Positions 25,909-35,374 of a stretch of DNA of 64,000 nucleotides are shown in pieces. Each line of letters opens with the position of its first letter. Position 1 is the first letter of the stretch. This DNA comes from Polyangia bacterium. GTDB lineage: Bacteria; Myxococcota_A; Polyangia; Polyangiales; Polyangiaceae. The notes under the pieces were generated by a model. The model was not told where the DNA came from, did no database searches, and saw nothing but the letters and a program-made list of their open reading frames with translations. The position numbers were made by a program, and so were the translations under genes. The stretch covers positions 30,901 to 94,900 of the forward strand of contig JAUHZF010000002.1 of the NCBI GenBank assembly GCA_030426145.1, written 5' to 3'.

Positions 25909-26388
25909 TCAGCGGCGGGCGACTTCAGCGAGGCGTGTGACGATTCCGCGCGCGACGATCTGCAGCGCCTGCTTCTCGAGCTTGCCACGACGCTTGGGAT
26001 GACCGCCTATGCGAATGTGCGAGCGAACCCGCTGCCGCTTGCCGCGCGGGCCGTCGTCGATGCGCGCGACGACCGTGACCGACACGCGAAGCACGTCGTC
26101 GTCCTTCTCCCACGCGAGCTCCGTCACCTTGGCCGACAGCTGGTAGCTGGCCGACTTGCGCTTCTTCGCGCTCTTGCCCGAGCCCTTGGTCCAGTCCTCT
26201 CGCTGACTCGCTCGCTTGAGCTCACGCTTGAGGATTCGGGCCACGCGGGCGCCGTCGTCCCCGGGGCGAACGTCGACCTTGGTCCACTTCACCTTGGGGC
26301 CGGCAAGCGCCACCGCGGGTGTCGCCATGCCAAAGGCGAGGACCAGCAGCACGACACAGAAGCGGATGAGACGAGATGAGCGGGACAC
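25909..26388 (-). CDS. Small exported basic protein, unknown
   Basis: A 159-residue protein starting at GTG. It has a signal peptide (RFCVVLLVLAFGMATPAVALAG) and a very basic mature part (many Lys/Arg). The mature part has an alternating strand pattern at about 80-125 (SYQLSAKVTELAWEKDDDVL, VSVTVVARIDDGPRG) and a C-terminal helix. I do not recognise the family. The strand-then-helix layout resembles small periplasmic LptE-like or DUF4410-like folds, but no specific signature is present. It is divergent from the DUF3857 gene, sharing a 57-bp gap. Confidence 0.65.
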   Translation of the reverse strand: MSRSSRLIRFCVVLLVLAFGMATPAVALAGPKVKWTKVDVRPGDDGARVARILKRELKRASQREDWTKGSGKSAKKRKSASYQLSAKVTELAWEKDDDVLRVSVTVVARIDDGPRGKRQRVRSHIRIGGHPKRRGKLEKQALQIVARGIVTRLAEVARR

Positions 26389-26445
26389 GGTCGGACGCTA
26401 ACGGCCGGGGACGAGCCGGGCCAAGTCGACTACGCTCGGCCACCG

Positions 26446-29400
26446 ATGCGGTGGTCCGTTGCCATTGTGGTTGGCCTCCTCGCCACGAGTCACGCGGCGG
26501 AAGCCGCTCCCCCCGTAGCCGCCACGCCCGACGCGATGGCACTCGCGACCCAGACGGAGCTCACCGACGGGAAGGGCGACCTCGGGAGCCTCTTGTCGCT
26601 CGTGTCGCTGCGCGAGCGCGCAGCCGACGGAAAAGTCGACCGCATGCTCGTATCGCTCGCCGCCGGCGAGGGACCGCTCTCGGAGACCGCACGATGGCTC
26701 GCGCGCCGCGAGCTCCCGGCCACGGCATGGCATTGGCCCGGGCTCGCACGCGGCTTTGCCGTGGTGGGGCCATATCAGGACGTGGGCGGGGGACTCGACC
26801 GCGCCGAAGGTCCCGAGCGCGCCGACTTTCGCTTCGCGAGCACGGACGACTCGTGGGGCGTCTATCGCGTCGCAGCTCAGACCGTGCCGCGGGGCCTCGT
26901 CTCGCCCCGCGGCGTACCCCTCGACCGGTTCGTCTTCCCTCGACGCGAGACCTGCACCTACCTCGTGAGCCGCGTCGAGGTTCCGGAACCCATGCCGGTC
27001 GTGCTCGACGTGGCGAGCAGCGGCTCGGTCAAGGTGTGGTGGGACGGCGAGGTCGTGGCGCGAGACGAGGCGGTGCATGCGCGCGCCGTGCTCGACCGCC
27101 TCGCGGTCGAAGTGTCGGCTTCGGGCGGAGCGCACCGCCTCCAGCTCAAGGTCTGCACGGGCGCGCGAAACGATGCGGGCCGGGTTCGGGTTCGCTTCAG
27201 CACGCCGTCCGGCGATGACCTCACCCTCAGCACCGACGGCAGCCTCGCTGCGCTCGATGCACTGAAACCCCAAGGGTCCGTCATCGCCAAGCCGAGGGAG
27301 ACACCGCTCCAGCGAGCGCTTCGGGTGGGGGCGACCCCCTCGGCCGACGATGCCCTGCGCGCGGCCATCGTGGCGCGCCTAGCGGGCGCCGACGACCTGC
27401 GGGCGGAACGAGCTCCGGGTTGGCTCGACCGGGTCATCGCCGCGGGCCCCACCCCCACCGTGCGTGCCCTCGCCGGTGACCTCGCCGCGAGCGCCGCCAA
27501 TCGAAGCGGTTGGTTGCAGCGGGTCGTGACCGAGGCTCCGACCTCGGCCGCGGCTGCCTTCGCCCAGCGACGTCTCATCGAGCATCGCCTCGCCATCGGG
27601 GCCGTCGACCTCGCGCGCCAGACCAGCCAGGCGTCGCCTTTTGCGAAGGCCACCGACGCCGACGCCGTTCGGCTCCGGGCCCTCATCGAGGCGCGACTCG
27701 GCGGCACGGGGCTGCTCACCGCGGCACGCAAGCGCCTGGAGAAGCTCGGGTCGCCCTTGGCGGTGTGGACCCTCTGGGGCGAGCTCGCCGCGGCACCGCG
27801 ATCGAAGCGCCATGCCGCGCGCTACCTCGCCCGACGGCACCTCGAAGCTCACGACGTGGGTTACGTGTTGGCGCACGAAGCGGATGGCGCCGAGGCCATG
27901 GCCGAGCTCGCACGGCGCTGGGCCCCACGCCGCCCCGATGCTCGAGAGGTGCTCGCGCTCGCCAACCTCTTGCTTCGCCGTGGCGAGAGCTCGACCGCCG
28001 AGAAGCTCTTCGCCATGGTCGCGACCCAGAGTCCGAACCTGGTCGACGCCCATCGAGGCCTCGCCCGCGCGGCCCGGCTCGGGGGTCACGAGGCGCGGGC
28101 CGACACCGCATCCGAGCGCGTGCTCGAGCTCGACCCCTCCGATGCGCGCACCCAAGCCGAGCTCGCATTTCGCCGCGGAGAGAGCAGCGACGCGAAGCTC
28201 GGCGACGATGCGGGCTACATCGTCCCCGCCAAGATCTTCCTCTCGCGGGCCATCGAACGCGGCCGTGAAACGGCGACCCCGGACGTGTCCGAACGCGAGC
28301 TTCATTGGCGGCGGGTGGTCCGTCTCCACGACGACCGCCGGGTCTCGCAGCTGATGCACTACGCGCGCGAGGTGGTCATCCCACCGCGCACCGCCGACGA
28401 GCGCTACGAGGGGCTGCCCGAAGGAGCCCGGACCGAGCTCTTGGTGGCGCGGGTGCACCGACGAGACGGGACCGTGGTCGCCCCGGAAGAACGAGACGAC
28501 GGGCGCCTGCTCGTCAAATGGCCGCGTCTCGAGCGCGGCGACGTGGTGGAGATAGCCGTGCGGACGTGGACCCAGGGCCCAGTCGGGCGACGCGGCGATC
28601 CCCCGTTCTACTTCACGGACTACGTGGGCTCGGTCGCGAGCCGTCCCCTTCTGCACAACGAGGTCGTGATCGACGCCCCCACCAAGGCGCCGATGTCCTT
28701 CGACGTCATCGGGGGCAAGCCGGACGAGCGACGCGAGGAGAAGAAGGGCGAGCGAACCATCACGTGGCTGCTGTGGAACAAGCCGCCTTCGGTGGCCGAT
28801 GAGCCCTTCGCGCCGCCGCTCACCGAGACGGTACCGGCGGTGGTGGGCTCGATCTATCCCGACTGGGCCTCGTTCCTGACCTGGTACCGGGGCGCGGTGG
28901 AGGGGTTCACCGAGCCCGACGAGCAGATCAAGCGTCTGGCGAGCGAGCTGACGGCGGGAAAACGAAACCGCGAAGAGAAGGTCGAGGCGCTCTTCAACTT
29001 CGTGGCCGACGACATTCGCTACGTGAACTTCCGCTCCGACGAATGGTGGCTACCCAATCGACCGCAGCAGCTTCTCGCCCGCCGACAGGGTGACTGCGAC
29101 GACAAGGCGATGCTGCTCATCAGCCTGCTGCGCGCGGTGGGCATCGAGGCCCGCGAGGTCCTCATCCAAACCCGACAGACCCGGGCTCGTCGCATCCTGC
29201 GGAGCTCGCGGGTCGCGGTGCCCCTGTTCGACCACGGCATCATCTACCTCCCCGACGAGACGGGCGACGGCGGCCGCTTCCTCGACGCGACCAGCCCCCA
29301 GAGCCGCATGGGGACCTTGCCCGCCATGGACGGCGGCGCCATGGCGCTCGTGGTCGAGGCGACACCGAAGATCATCGAGACGCCGATCGGTTCGGCTGAC

Positions 29401-30048
29401 GATCACGGCGAAGCCGTGAGCTGGACCATCACCCTGCAGGGCGATGGAAGTGGAACCATCACGGCCGAGGAGACCCACGTCGGCGATGCGGGGTTCCAGC
29501 TCCGCACGCACCTGCGTCAACCCGACACCCGTGCCTCCTGGGTGGAGCAGAACCTGCTCCTCGGCCGGGTCTCATCGGTGACCCTCGCCCCCGACGTCAG
29601 CTTCGAGCAGACCGGTCGTGGCGCCAAGGTGGGCTATCGGGCCACGTCGCGAACGCTGGCCCGCAGGGAGGGCGACGACCTCGTCCTCACCCTCGCGCCG
29701 TCGACGCCCATCACCACCGTTCTCGCGCCGCTCGCCAAGCGCACGCTACCCGTCGAGCTGCCACCGGGGATCGCACCCTGGCATCGCCGCATGCACATCG
29801 ACGTGGTCGCCCCCGAGGGGATGCACTTCGCCCCCCCGCCTCCCGACGTCGCCGTCGGTGCGGGCGACTACGGCGCCACCACGGTCACACTGACCGTGGC
29901 CGAGAACGGCCGACGCGCGACCATCGAACGCTCCATCGCGCTGAAGCGCGCCCGGGTTCCGGTAGCGGACTACCCGGCGTGGCGCCGCTTCCTCCAGCAG
30001 ACCGACGCCGCCCTGCGCCGCAGCCTGCGCCTCGTGCCCAACGATTGA
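26446..30048 (+). CDS. Exported DUF3857 / transglutaminase-like protein with TPRs
   Basis: A 1200-residue protein with a signal peptide (VVGLLATSHAAEA). An N-terminal beta region (about 90-270) and helical TPR-like repeats (about 300-590) lead to a DUF3857 domain (about 620-790, beginning RVVRLHDDRRVSQLMHYARE). A transglutaminase-like domain follows with an apparently complete triad: Cys884 (RQGDCDDKAML), His930 (FDHGIIYLP) and Asp947 (RFLDATSP). A C-terminal beta domain closes the protein. The family is common in Bacteroidetes and Myxococcota envelopes. The substrate is unknown, and a papain-fold protease or cross-linking role is equally possible. Confidence 0.9.
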   Translation: MRWSVAIVVGLLATSHAAEAAPPVAATPDAMALATQTELTDGKGDLGSLLSLVSLRERAADGKVDRMLVSLAAGEGPLSETARWLARRELPATAWHWPGLARGFAVVGPYQDVGGGLDRAEGPERADFRFASTDDSWGVYRVAAQTVPRGLVSPRGVPLDRFVFPRRETCTYLVSRVEVPEPMPVVLDVASSGSVKVWWDGEVVARDEAVHARAVLDRLAVEVSASGGAHRLQLKVCTGARNDAGRVRVRFSTPSGDDLTLSTDGSLAALDALKPQGSVIAKPRETPLQRALRVGATPSADDALRAAIVARLAGADDLRAERAPGWLDRVIAAGPTPTVRALAGDLAASAANRSGWLQRVVTEAPTSAAAAFAQRRLIEHRLAIGAVDLARQTSQASPFAKATDADAVRLRALIEARLGGTGLLTAARKRLEKLGSPLAVWTLWGELAAAPRSKRHAARYLARRHLEAHDVGYVLAHEADGAEAMAELARRWAPRRPDAREVLALANLLLRRGESSTAEKLFAMVATQSPNLVDAHRGLARAARLGGHEARADTASERVLELDPSDARTQAELAFRRGESSDAKLGDDAGYIVPAKIFLSRAIERGRETATPDVSERELHWRRVVRLHDDRRVSQLMHYAREVVIPPRTADERYEGLPEGARTELLVARVHRRDGTVVAPEERDDGRLLVKWPRLERGDVVEIAVRTWTQGPVGRRGDPPFYFTDYVGSVASRPLLHNEVVIDAPTKAPMSFDVIGGKPDERREEKKGERTITWLLWNKPPSVADEPFAPPLTETVPAVVGSIYPDWASFLTWYRGAVEGFTEPDEQIKRLASELTAGKRNREEKVEALFNFVADDIRYVNFRSDEWWLPNRPQQLLARRQGDCDDKAMLLISLLRAVGIEAREVLIQTRQTRARRILRSSRVAVPLFDHGIIYLPDETGDGGRFLDATSPQSRMGTLPAMDGGAMALVVEATPKIIETPIGSADDHGEAVSWTITLQGDGSGTITAEETHVGDAGFQLRTHLRQPDTRASWVEQNLLLGRVSSVTLAPDVSFEQTGRGAKVGYRATSRTLARREGDDLVLTLAPSTPITTVLAPLAKRTLPVELPPGIAPWHRRMHIDVVAPEGMHFAPPPPDVAVGAGDYGATTVTLTVAENGRRATIERSIALKRARVPVADYPAWRRFLQQTDAALRRSLRLVPND

Positions 30049-30092
30049 GTCCGAAGTGACCCGGAGGGCTCGACAGAGGCCGTGCGTAATGG

Positions 30093-30110
30093 TTATCATT
30101 CGACTGATAA
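30093..30110 (+). promoter_or_regulatory. Candidate TetR operator just upstream of hlyD start
   Basis: TTATCATTCGACTGATAA is an 18-bp palindrome (16 of 18 symmetric positions; arms TTATCA and TGATAA). It ends 3 bp before the ATG of the exporter operon. It is the only AT-rich stretch in the gap and leaves no room for a normal ribosome-binding site. Confidence 0.7.
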
Positions 30111-30113
30111 AGA

Positions 30114-31042
30114 ATGAAGACCATCCTCCTCGTGGCGACGTTCGTCGTCGTCGGGTGCGGCCATTCGCCTGAACCCCAATCCTGGCAGGGCGTGCTCGAG
30201 CACGAGGAGCGGCACCTCGCGTTCGAGCTGAGCGGACGCATCGCCAACGTGGAGGTCGCGAGGGGAGACGAGGTGAGCGCCGGGCAGAAGCTCGCCGCGC
30301 TCGACACGGGACTCGAGGCGCCGCTGCTCGCGGCGAAAGAGGCCGAGCTACGCGCGGTGGAAGCCGAGCTGAAGCTGTTGGAGGCCGGGCCGCGCAAGGA
30401 GGACGTGCGCGCCACCGCCGCCCAGCTCGCGGCGGCACGGCGGGTGGAGTCGCTCGCCAACAAGGAGCACGCGCGCTACGCGCAGCTCGCCGCCAAGGGG
30501 GCCAGCCCCGAGGTCGCAGCCGACCGCGCCCGGCTCGAGCTGACGCGCGCCCGCGGCGAACGACAGGTGCTCGAGCAGCGACTGCACGCGCTGCACGATG
30601 GAGCGCGCCCCCAGGAGATCGCCGCGCTCGAAGCGAAGCGTGACGCCTTGAAAGCTTCGGTCGCGGCCTACCGCGAACGCCTCGCCCGCATGAACCTCTT
30701 CTCCGCCCTCGACGGTGAGGTGCTCGACGTTCACCTCGATCCCGGCGAGATCGCCGCCGCCGGCGCCCCGGTGGTGACCGTGGGCGAGATCAAACACCCC
30801 TATGCCGACGTCTTCGTTCCCCAGGGAGACCTCGAGGGCCTTGCGATTGGCACCCCCGTCACCCTCAGGGTCGACGAATACGACGGCACGTTCACCGGCG
30901 CGGTCGAACCGAATACACGCCGCGCTACATCTTCAGCGAAGAAGAGCGGGCGGGCTTGGTGGTGCGCGTCCGCATCCGTGTCGACGACCCGGAGGAGAAG
31001 CTCCACGCCGGGGTCCCGGTGTTCGTGGAGCGGGCGCCGTGA
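30114..31042 (+). pseudogene. HlyD-family membrane-fusion protein, frameshifted near its end
   Basis: The protein begins with a lipoprotein-like signal (VVVGCG), then a lipoyl/barrel strand (LSGRIANVEVARGDEV), a long coiled-coil hairpin (about 65-185) and the second barrel (LFSALDGEVLDVHLDPGE). The initial frame holds to about 30905 (TFTGAV). The remaining conserved end (EYTPRYIFSEEERAGLV to VPVFVERAP) is encoded from 30911 in another frame and stops at 31042. A net loss of 1 bp modulo 3, with several linker codons missing, explains it. The closest described layout is E. coli YbhG of the YbhGFSR exporter. The downstream GTGA coupling survives, so the mutation is recent or an assembly error. 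Confidence 0.8.
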
Positions 31043-31992
31043 CCGACGCCATCATCGTCACCGAAGGGCTTCAGCGGCGCTTCGGCGCGCTGGTGGCGGT
31101 GGCCGACATCTCCTTCTCGGTCGAACGCGGCGAGATCTTCGGGGTGCTCGGTCCCAATGGCGCGGGGAAGTCGACGCTCATTCGCATGCTCTGCGGCATC
31201 CTCGACCCGAGCGGAGGCCGGGGCCAGGTCGTGGGCCACGACATCGAACGCGAGCCCGAGGCCATCAAGCGCCGCATCGGCTACATGACCCAACGCTTCA
31301 GCCTCTACGAGGACCTGAGCGTCGAAGAGAACCTGCGCTTCTACGCCGGCGTCTACGGTCTCAGCGGTCGCAAGCGCAAGCAGCGCGTGGAAGAGCTGCT
31401 CGAGAGCTCGGGCCTCGCACCGCGTCGAAGACAGCTGGCCGGCACCCTCTCGGGGGGATGGAAGCAACGGGTCGCGCTCACCTGCGCCATCGTGCACGAC
31501 CCGCCGCTCATCTTCCTCGACGAGCCCACCGCCGGCGTCGACCCCGTGAGCCGGCGCTCCTTCTGGAATCGCATTCACGAGCTCTCGGCCCGCGGCACGA
31601 CGGTGCTCGTGACCACCCACTACATGGACGAAGCCGAGCGCTGTCATCGGCTCGCCTTCATCTCTGCCGGTCGCTTGCTCGACGTCGGTACCCCGGAGCA
31701 GATTGTCGCGCGGCGCGACCTTCACGTGGCCGAGCTCGAGGTGGACGATGGCCTCGCGGCCGAGGCCGCGCTCACGGCCCACCCCGCCGTCGACGAGGTG
31801 AGCCACTTCGGACGTGTGCTCCGACTCGCCTGCGTCGGCATCGACGCCGAAATGCTCGCAGCCGAGGTGCTCGAAGAGGCCGGGGTCGCCATCCGCAGCT
31901 CGCGACCGGGGCGGCCCACCGTCGAAGACGCTTTCGTCTCCATCGCCAAGCGCGACAACGATCCCGCGCTCGCCAAACGAGGCGCGGCATGA
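31039..31992 (+). CDS. ABC exporter ATP-binding protein (YbhF-like, single cassette)
   Basis: A 317-residue ATPase starting at a GTG that overlaps the hlyD stop. Walker A is GPNGAGKST, the Q-loop lies at YMTQRFSLYEDL, the signature reads LSGGWKQRVAL, Walker B is LIFLDEPTAGVD and the H-switch is VTTHYMDEAERC. The C-terminal ~90 residues are the accessory domain seen in drug-export ATPases. E. coli YbhF carries two cassettes; this one has a single cassette. It overlaps the permease gene by 4 bp (ATGA). It should power export of a hydrophobic compound or drug. Confidence 0.95.
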   Translation: MTDAIIVTEGLQRRFGALVAVADISFSVERGEIFGVLGPNGAGKSTLIRMLCGILDPSGGRGQVVGHDIEREPEAIKRRIGYMTQRFSLYEDLSVEENLRFYAGVYGLSGRKRKQRVEELLESSGLAPRRRQLAGTLSGGWKQRVALTCAIVHDPPLIFLDEPTAGVDPVSRRSFWNRIHELSARGTTVLVTTHYMDEAERCHRLAFISAGRLLDVGTPEQIVARRDLHVAELEVDDGLAAEAALTAHPAVDEVSHFGRVLRLACVGIDAEMLAAEVLEEAGVAIRSSRPGRPTVEDAFVSIAKRDNDPALAKRGAA

Positions 31993-33116
31993 GTCTGAGC
32001 CGGTTGCTCGCCATCGCCGTGAAGGAGCTCCTTCAGCTTCGGCGCGATCGCCTCACGTTGGGCATGATGGTGGTGCTGCCGATGATGCAGCTGCTGTTGT
32101 TCGGCTACGCCATCGACACCGACGTGCGCCACATGCAGACGGCGGTCTTCGACCAGGACCGCAGCGCCGCCTCGCGCGACCTCGTGCAACGCATGGTCGC
32201 CACCGGGTTCTACGACGTGGTGGGACACGTTCACGGCTACGCCCAGACCCGCCGCGCGTTGCGATCGGGAGAGGCGAGTGTGGCCCTGGTCATCCCGGCC
32301 AACTACGAGGCCCACCTGCGCGCCGGGGAGCCGAATCAGGTGCAGCTGGTGGTCGACGGGAGCGACCCCCAAACCGTGAGCAGCGCCCTGAACACGGCGT
32401 CGGGGCTGGTGGCGAGCCTCTCGGGAGAGCAGACCCGCGTCGCCCTGGCCCGATGCGGCGTGCAGGGACCGGCCGCGATCGAGCTGGTGCCGTCGACTTG
32501 GTACAACCCGGAGCTGCGCACTTCGGTCTTCATCGTGCCGGGGCTGGTCGGTGTGATCCTCACGATGACGATGGTGATGCTCACCTCGATGGCCATCGCC
32601 CGCGAACGCGAGCGAGGCACGCTGGAGCAGCTGGTGGTCTCGCCGGTGAAGCCGGTCGAGCTGGTGCTCGGAAAGATCGCGCCCTTCGTGGTGCTGGGCG
32701 TGGTGCAGATGAGCCTCATCCTCGGTCTCGGCCACGCGATCTTCTACGTGCCGATGCGAGGCAACCTGGGGTCGCTCTACTTGATGGCGCTGCTCTTCAT
32801 CAGCGCCAACCTCGCGCTGGGTTTGTTCTTCTCGACCATCGCCAAGACCCAGCAGCAGGCGATGCAGATGTCGTTCTTCTTTCTGCTCCCCAACATCTTG
32901 CTGTCGGGCTTCATGTTTCCCTTCGCCGCCATGCCACGGCCCGCGCAGATCCTCGGCGAGGCGCTGCCCCTCACGCACTTCCTCCGCATCGTGCGCGGCA
33001 TCGCGCTCAAGGGCGCGACCATGGCCGACCTCGGTCGCGAGGTGGTGAGCCTCGCCGCCATTCTCGCCGTCTTGGTCATGCTCGCCTCGCTCCGCTTCTC
33101 GAAGAAGCTCGCCTGA
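31989..33116 (+). CDS. ABC-2 type exporter permease (YbhS/YbhR-like)
   Basis: A 375-residue ABC2_membrane permease. One N-terminal helix (LTLGMMVVLPMMQLLLFGYA) is followed by a large extracytoplasmic domain (about 45-170). Five helices with the family block (IARERERGTLEQLVVSPVKP) and the LPLTHFLRIVRGI segment close the protein. Only one permease is present, so it should homodimerise. In E. coli YbhS and YbhR form the pair. Starts at the ATG overlapping the ATPase stop. The upstream hlyD frame happens to be stop-free into this gene, but the intervening part is out of frame with the ATPase and is not a fusion. Confidence 0.93.
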   Translation: MSLSRLLAIAVKELLQLRRDRLTLGMMVVLPMMQLLLFGYAIDTDVRHMQTAVFDQDRSAASRDLVQRMVATGFYDVVGHVHGYAQTRRALRSGEASVALVIPANYEAHLRAGEPNQVQLVVDGSDPQTVSSALNTASGLVASLSGEQTRVALARCGVQGPAAIELVPSTWYNPELRTSVFIVPGLVGVILTMTMVMLTSMAIARERERGTLEQLVVSPVKPVELVLGKIAPFVVLGVVQMSLILGLGHAIFYVPMRGNLGSLYLMALLFISANLALGLFFSTIAKTQQQAMQMSFFFLLPNILLSGFMFPFAAMPRPAQILGEALPLTHFLRIVRGIALKGATMADLGREVVSLAAILAVLVMLASLRFSKKLA

Positions 33117-33121
33117 TCGCC

Positions 33122-33733
33122 ATGCCCCGTCCTGCCAGCGACCTCCCCCACCGACTCATCGCCGCGGCCCGCGACCAGTTCCTTCAGCAGGGCGTCGACG
33201 GCGCGAGCCTGCGGGCGATCGCACGCAGCGCCGACAGCAACATCGGGATGATCTACTACCACTTCGGCACCAAGGACGGCCTGTTCCTCGCCGTGGTCGA
33301 CGACGTCTACGACCAGCTGATGGCCGACCTGCACGCCGCCATCGAACATGCCGACGGCGCCGAAGCGCGCCTCCGAGCGCTGTTTCATCGGGTGGCCGAG
33401 ATGAGCGCCGAAGAGAACGAGGTGATGCGGATCGTCTTCCGCGAGCTCTTGGCGGGTCCAGACCGGCTCGAGCAGCTCCTCGAGAAGTTCCTCGGCGGGC
33501 ATGTGCACCTCATCATCGATACCCTCGCCGGGGGCGTACGCGAGGGCACGCTGAAGCCGGACCACCATCCCATCGCGATGCTCGCGGCCACGGGCTTGCT
33601 CGGCGTATTGAGTCAGATCGTTCGGCGACAGCTAGGCGACGCCGTGCCCGCCGCGGCCTTCCCGATCGGTCCCGAGCTCGCCGACCTGATGCTCGACACG
33701 CTTCTCCACGGCATCGCGACACCTAAAACGTGA
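33122..33733 (+). CDS. TetR/AcrR-family regulator of the exporter operon
   Basis: A 203-residue repressor with the N-terminal helix-turn-helix (GASLRAIARSADSNIGMIYY, then HFGTKDGLFLAVVDD). A helical ligand domain follows. It is the last gene of the hlyD-ATPase-permease operon, 5 bp after the permease stop. This matches the E. coli ybiH(cecR)-ybhGFSR regulator, though there the regulator leads the operon. The 18-bp palindrome at the operon start is the likely autoregulated operator. The inducer is unknown. Confidence 0.92.
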   Translation: MPRPASDLPHRLIAAARDQFLQQGVDGASLRAIARSADSNIGMIYYHFGTKDGLFLAVVDDVYDQLMADLHAAIEHADGAEARLRALFHRVAEMSAEENEVMRIVFRELLAGPDRLEQLLEKFLGGHVHLIIDTLAGGVREGTLKPDHHPIAMLAATGLLGVLSQIVRRQLGDAVPAAAFPIGPELADLMLDTLLHGIATPKT

Positions 33734-34364
33734 ACCGGGCTTCGAGGCTGGGGCTGAAGGCGAGCGACACGTCGAACACATGGCTCGTTTCGTCGTAGCC
33801 TTCGCCTGTGGCGCTCGTATGGCCGTAGCCGGCGCTCAGCACGTCGGTCGACATGCGTACCCCGAACCCCGGCGCCACCGCGACGTCGAGGTTGAGCCCC
33901 GTACTCGCCTTCGCCGTCCATTGGGTCGAGCCATGGCCTTGATAGTCGGCCACGCTGTAGCCCCCACCCACCAAGACGTGGGGCGAGAACTCGATGGTGT
34001 CGCCTGGGTTGACTACGTACCGAAGTCCCGTACCGAGCTGCACGCCGAAGGCATGGGATCGCCCGTCACCATAGCTGGTGCGATGGGTCTGGCTCCCGTA
34101 GCTCGCAGCGCCGCGGAGCATCCACCACATGCGCTCCGTGGCGCGCATTTCCAACGTGGCGACCGCTCCCGGGCTGTAGAAAGCACCCAGCCCTCCGAGT
34201 CCGGCATAGCCAGCGTAGGCGGGAAAAGCCTGGAAGCCGGCAAGTAGCGCGACGTCGTCTTCGGGTTCGGGTTCGGGGGTCGATTCCGAGGCGGTCGCGA
34301 CCGAGGCCGTGAGCACGAGGCCCATGGCGATCGGTCCGCCCCGCATGAGGGTGATCCATCGCAT
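33723..34364 (-). CDS. Predicted outer-membrane beta-barrel protein
   Basis: A 213-residue exported protein with a signal peptide (GLVLTASVATASE) and a short acidic/Pro linker. About eight amphipathic strands rich in Gly and aromatic residues follow, and the terminal Phe (EARFTF) is typical of the BAM recognition signal. It is convergent with the TetR gene (11-bp overlap) and 110 bp downstream of the pseudouridine synthase gene. No ligand is inferable. Confidence 0.75.
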   Translation of the reverse strand: MRWITLMRGGPIAMGLVLTASVATASESTPEPEPEDDVALLAGFQAFPAYAGYAGLGGLGAFYSPGAVATLEMRATERMWWMLRGAASYGSQTHRTSYGDGRSHAFGVQLGTGLRYVVNPGDTIEFSPHVLVGGGYSVADYQGHGSTQWTAKASTGLNLDVAVAPGFGVRMSTDVLSAGYGHTSATGEGYDETSHVFDVSLAFSPSLEARFTF

Positions 34365-34474
34365 TCGTCTTCTCCGGCGTGGGTGCCACTCCGAAGGGGG
34401 AGCGGCGTTGGGTTCTCGAAGAAGACACTTGGCGACCTCGACCCATTCGGTGAGAGGCCAGGTTTTGTGGCACC

Positions 34475-35374
34475 TCAGCGCATAAGCGCCGACAGATCCG
34501 CCGGAAGCTCACTATCGATCGCGAAGCCGTCGAGCACGTCGTCACCGGCCCAGGCGATGCGGCTCGCATGCAGGGCGTGGCGCATGGGGCCTTCCGCGCC
34601 GCCGTACCGGAGATCTCCCAGCAGGGGCGCGCCGAGGTAGGCGAAGTGGATGCGCACCTGGTGGCGAACGGCGGGTGAAGCGGAGGCCTCGACCAAACAC
34701 CGTCGTCCGATCCGGCGCAGCACGCGGAAGCGCGTCGTGGCAGCCCGGCCGTCTTCATCGATCCGCACGGTGGGCCCCTCGGTGCGCACCGGGGCATCGA
34801 TGGTTCCCTCATCGTCGAGGTCGCCCTCGCACACGAGCAGGTAGCGTTTGTCGACGAGGCCTCGCGTGAGCGCCGCACGCGCCTGCACGAAAGCCTGGTG
34901 GCTACGTGCGGCCCAGAGCAACCCCGAGGTGTCGTTGTCGAGGCGGTGAATGAGCCCCGGTTCGCGGGGCCCGTAGCCGATGCCCGCCATCTCGGGGTAG
35001 TGGCCGAGCAGGGCTTGGGCGACGGTCCCCGTCTCCCCCGCGGTCACCGGTGCACAGGCTTGACCAGCTGGTTTGTCGACGATGACCCACGCGTCTGACA
35101 CGAGGACGACGCGCAGCGGGGCGTCGGGCTCGGGGGCGATGAGCGCCGCGGGCTGCGACCAATGAAGCCGGTCGCCTTCTGCGACGCGGTCGCCCTTTTT
35201 GGCGCGGCGTCGGCGACCGTCCCGCTCGATGAAGACGTCGCCCCCTTCGAACCAGCGGCGCACGTCGGCACGACTGAACCCGTCTCCCCGAACCGCACCG
35301 GCCACGGCCTGCTCGCATCGCTCGCCCCCGTCGGTCACCTCGAGCTGGCGCTCGACGCACTGGACGGGGCTCAC
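34475..35374 (-). CDS. RluA-family pseudouridine synthase
   Basis: A 299-residue protein. The N-terminal S4-like part (FSRADVRRWFEGGDVFIERD) should bind RNA. The catalytic domain carries the family signature with nucleophile Asp in GLIHRLDNDTSGLL, plus VVDKPAGQACAPV and VRHQVRIHFAYLG. It isomerises specific uridines of 23S rRNA or tRNA. The specificity (RluC/RluD/TruC-like) is not decidable. The GTG at 35374 is chosen because it overlaps the upstream stop (GTGA); a GTG 12 codons later is an alternative. Confidence 0.92.
   Translation of the reverse strand: MSPVQCVERQLEVTDGGERCEQAVAGAVRGDGFSRADVRRWFEGGDVFIERDGRRRRAKKGDRVAEGDRLHWSQPAALIAPEPDAPLRVVLVSDAWVIVDKPAGQACAPVTAGETGTVAQALLGHYPEMAGIGYGPREPGLIHRLDNDTSGLLWAARSHQAFVQARAALTRGLVDKRYLLVCEGDLDDEGTIDAPVRTEGPTVRIDEDGRAATTRFRVLRRIGRRCLVEASASPAVRHQVRIHFAYLGAPLLGDLRYGGAEGPMRHALHASRIAWAGDDVLDGFAIDSELPADLSALMR

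Noticed and set aside
30900..30915. Programmed ribosomal frameshift in hlyD
   Set aside because: No slippery heptamer or downstream pseudoknot is visible, and linker codons appear to be missing, which points to deletion.
30114..33116. A single 1000-codon frame from hlyD into the permease
   Set aside because: The first part is HlyD and the last part is the permease, but the middle runs out of frame with the ATPase. The ATPase and permease have their own overlapping starts.
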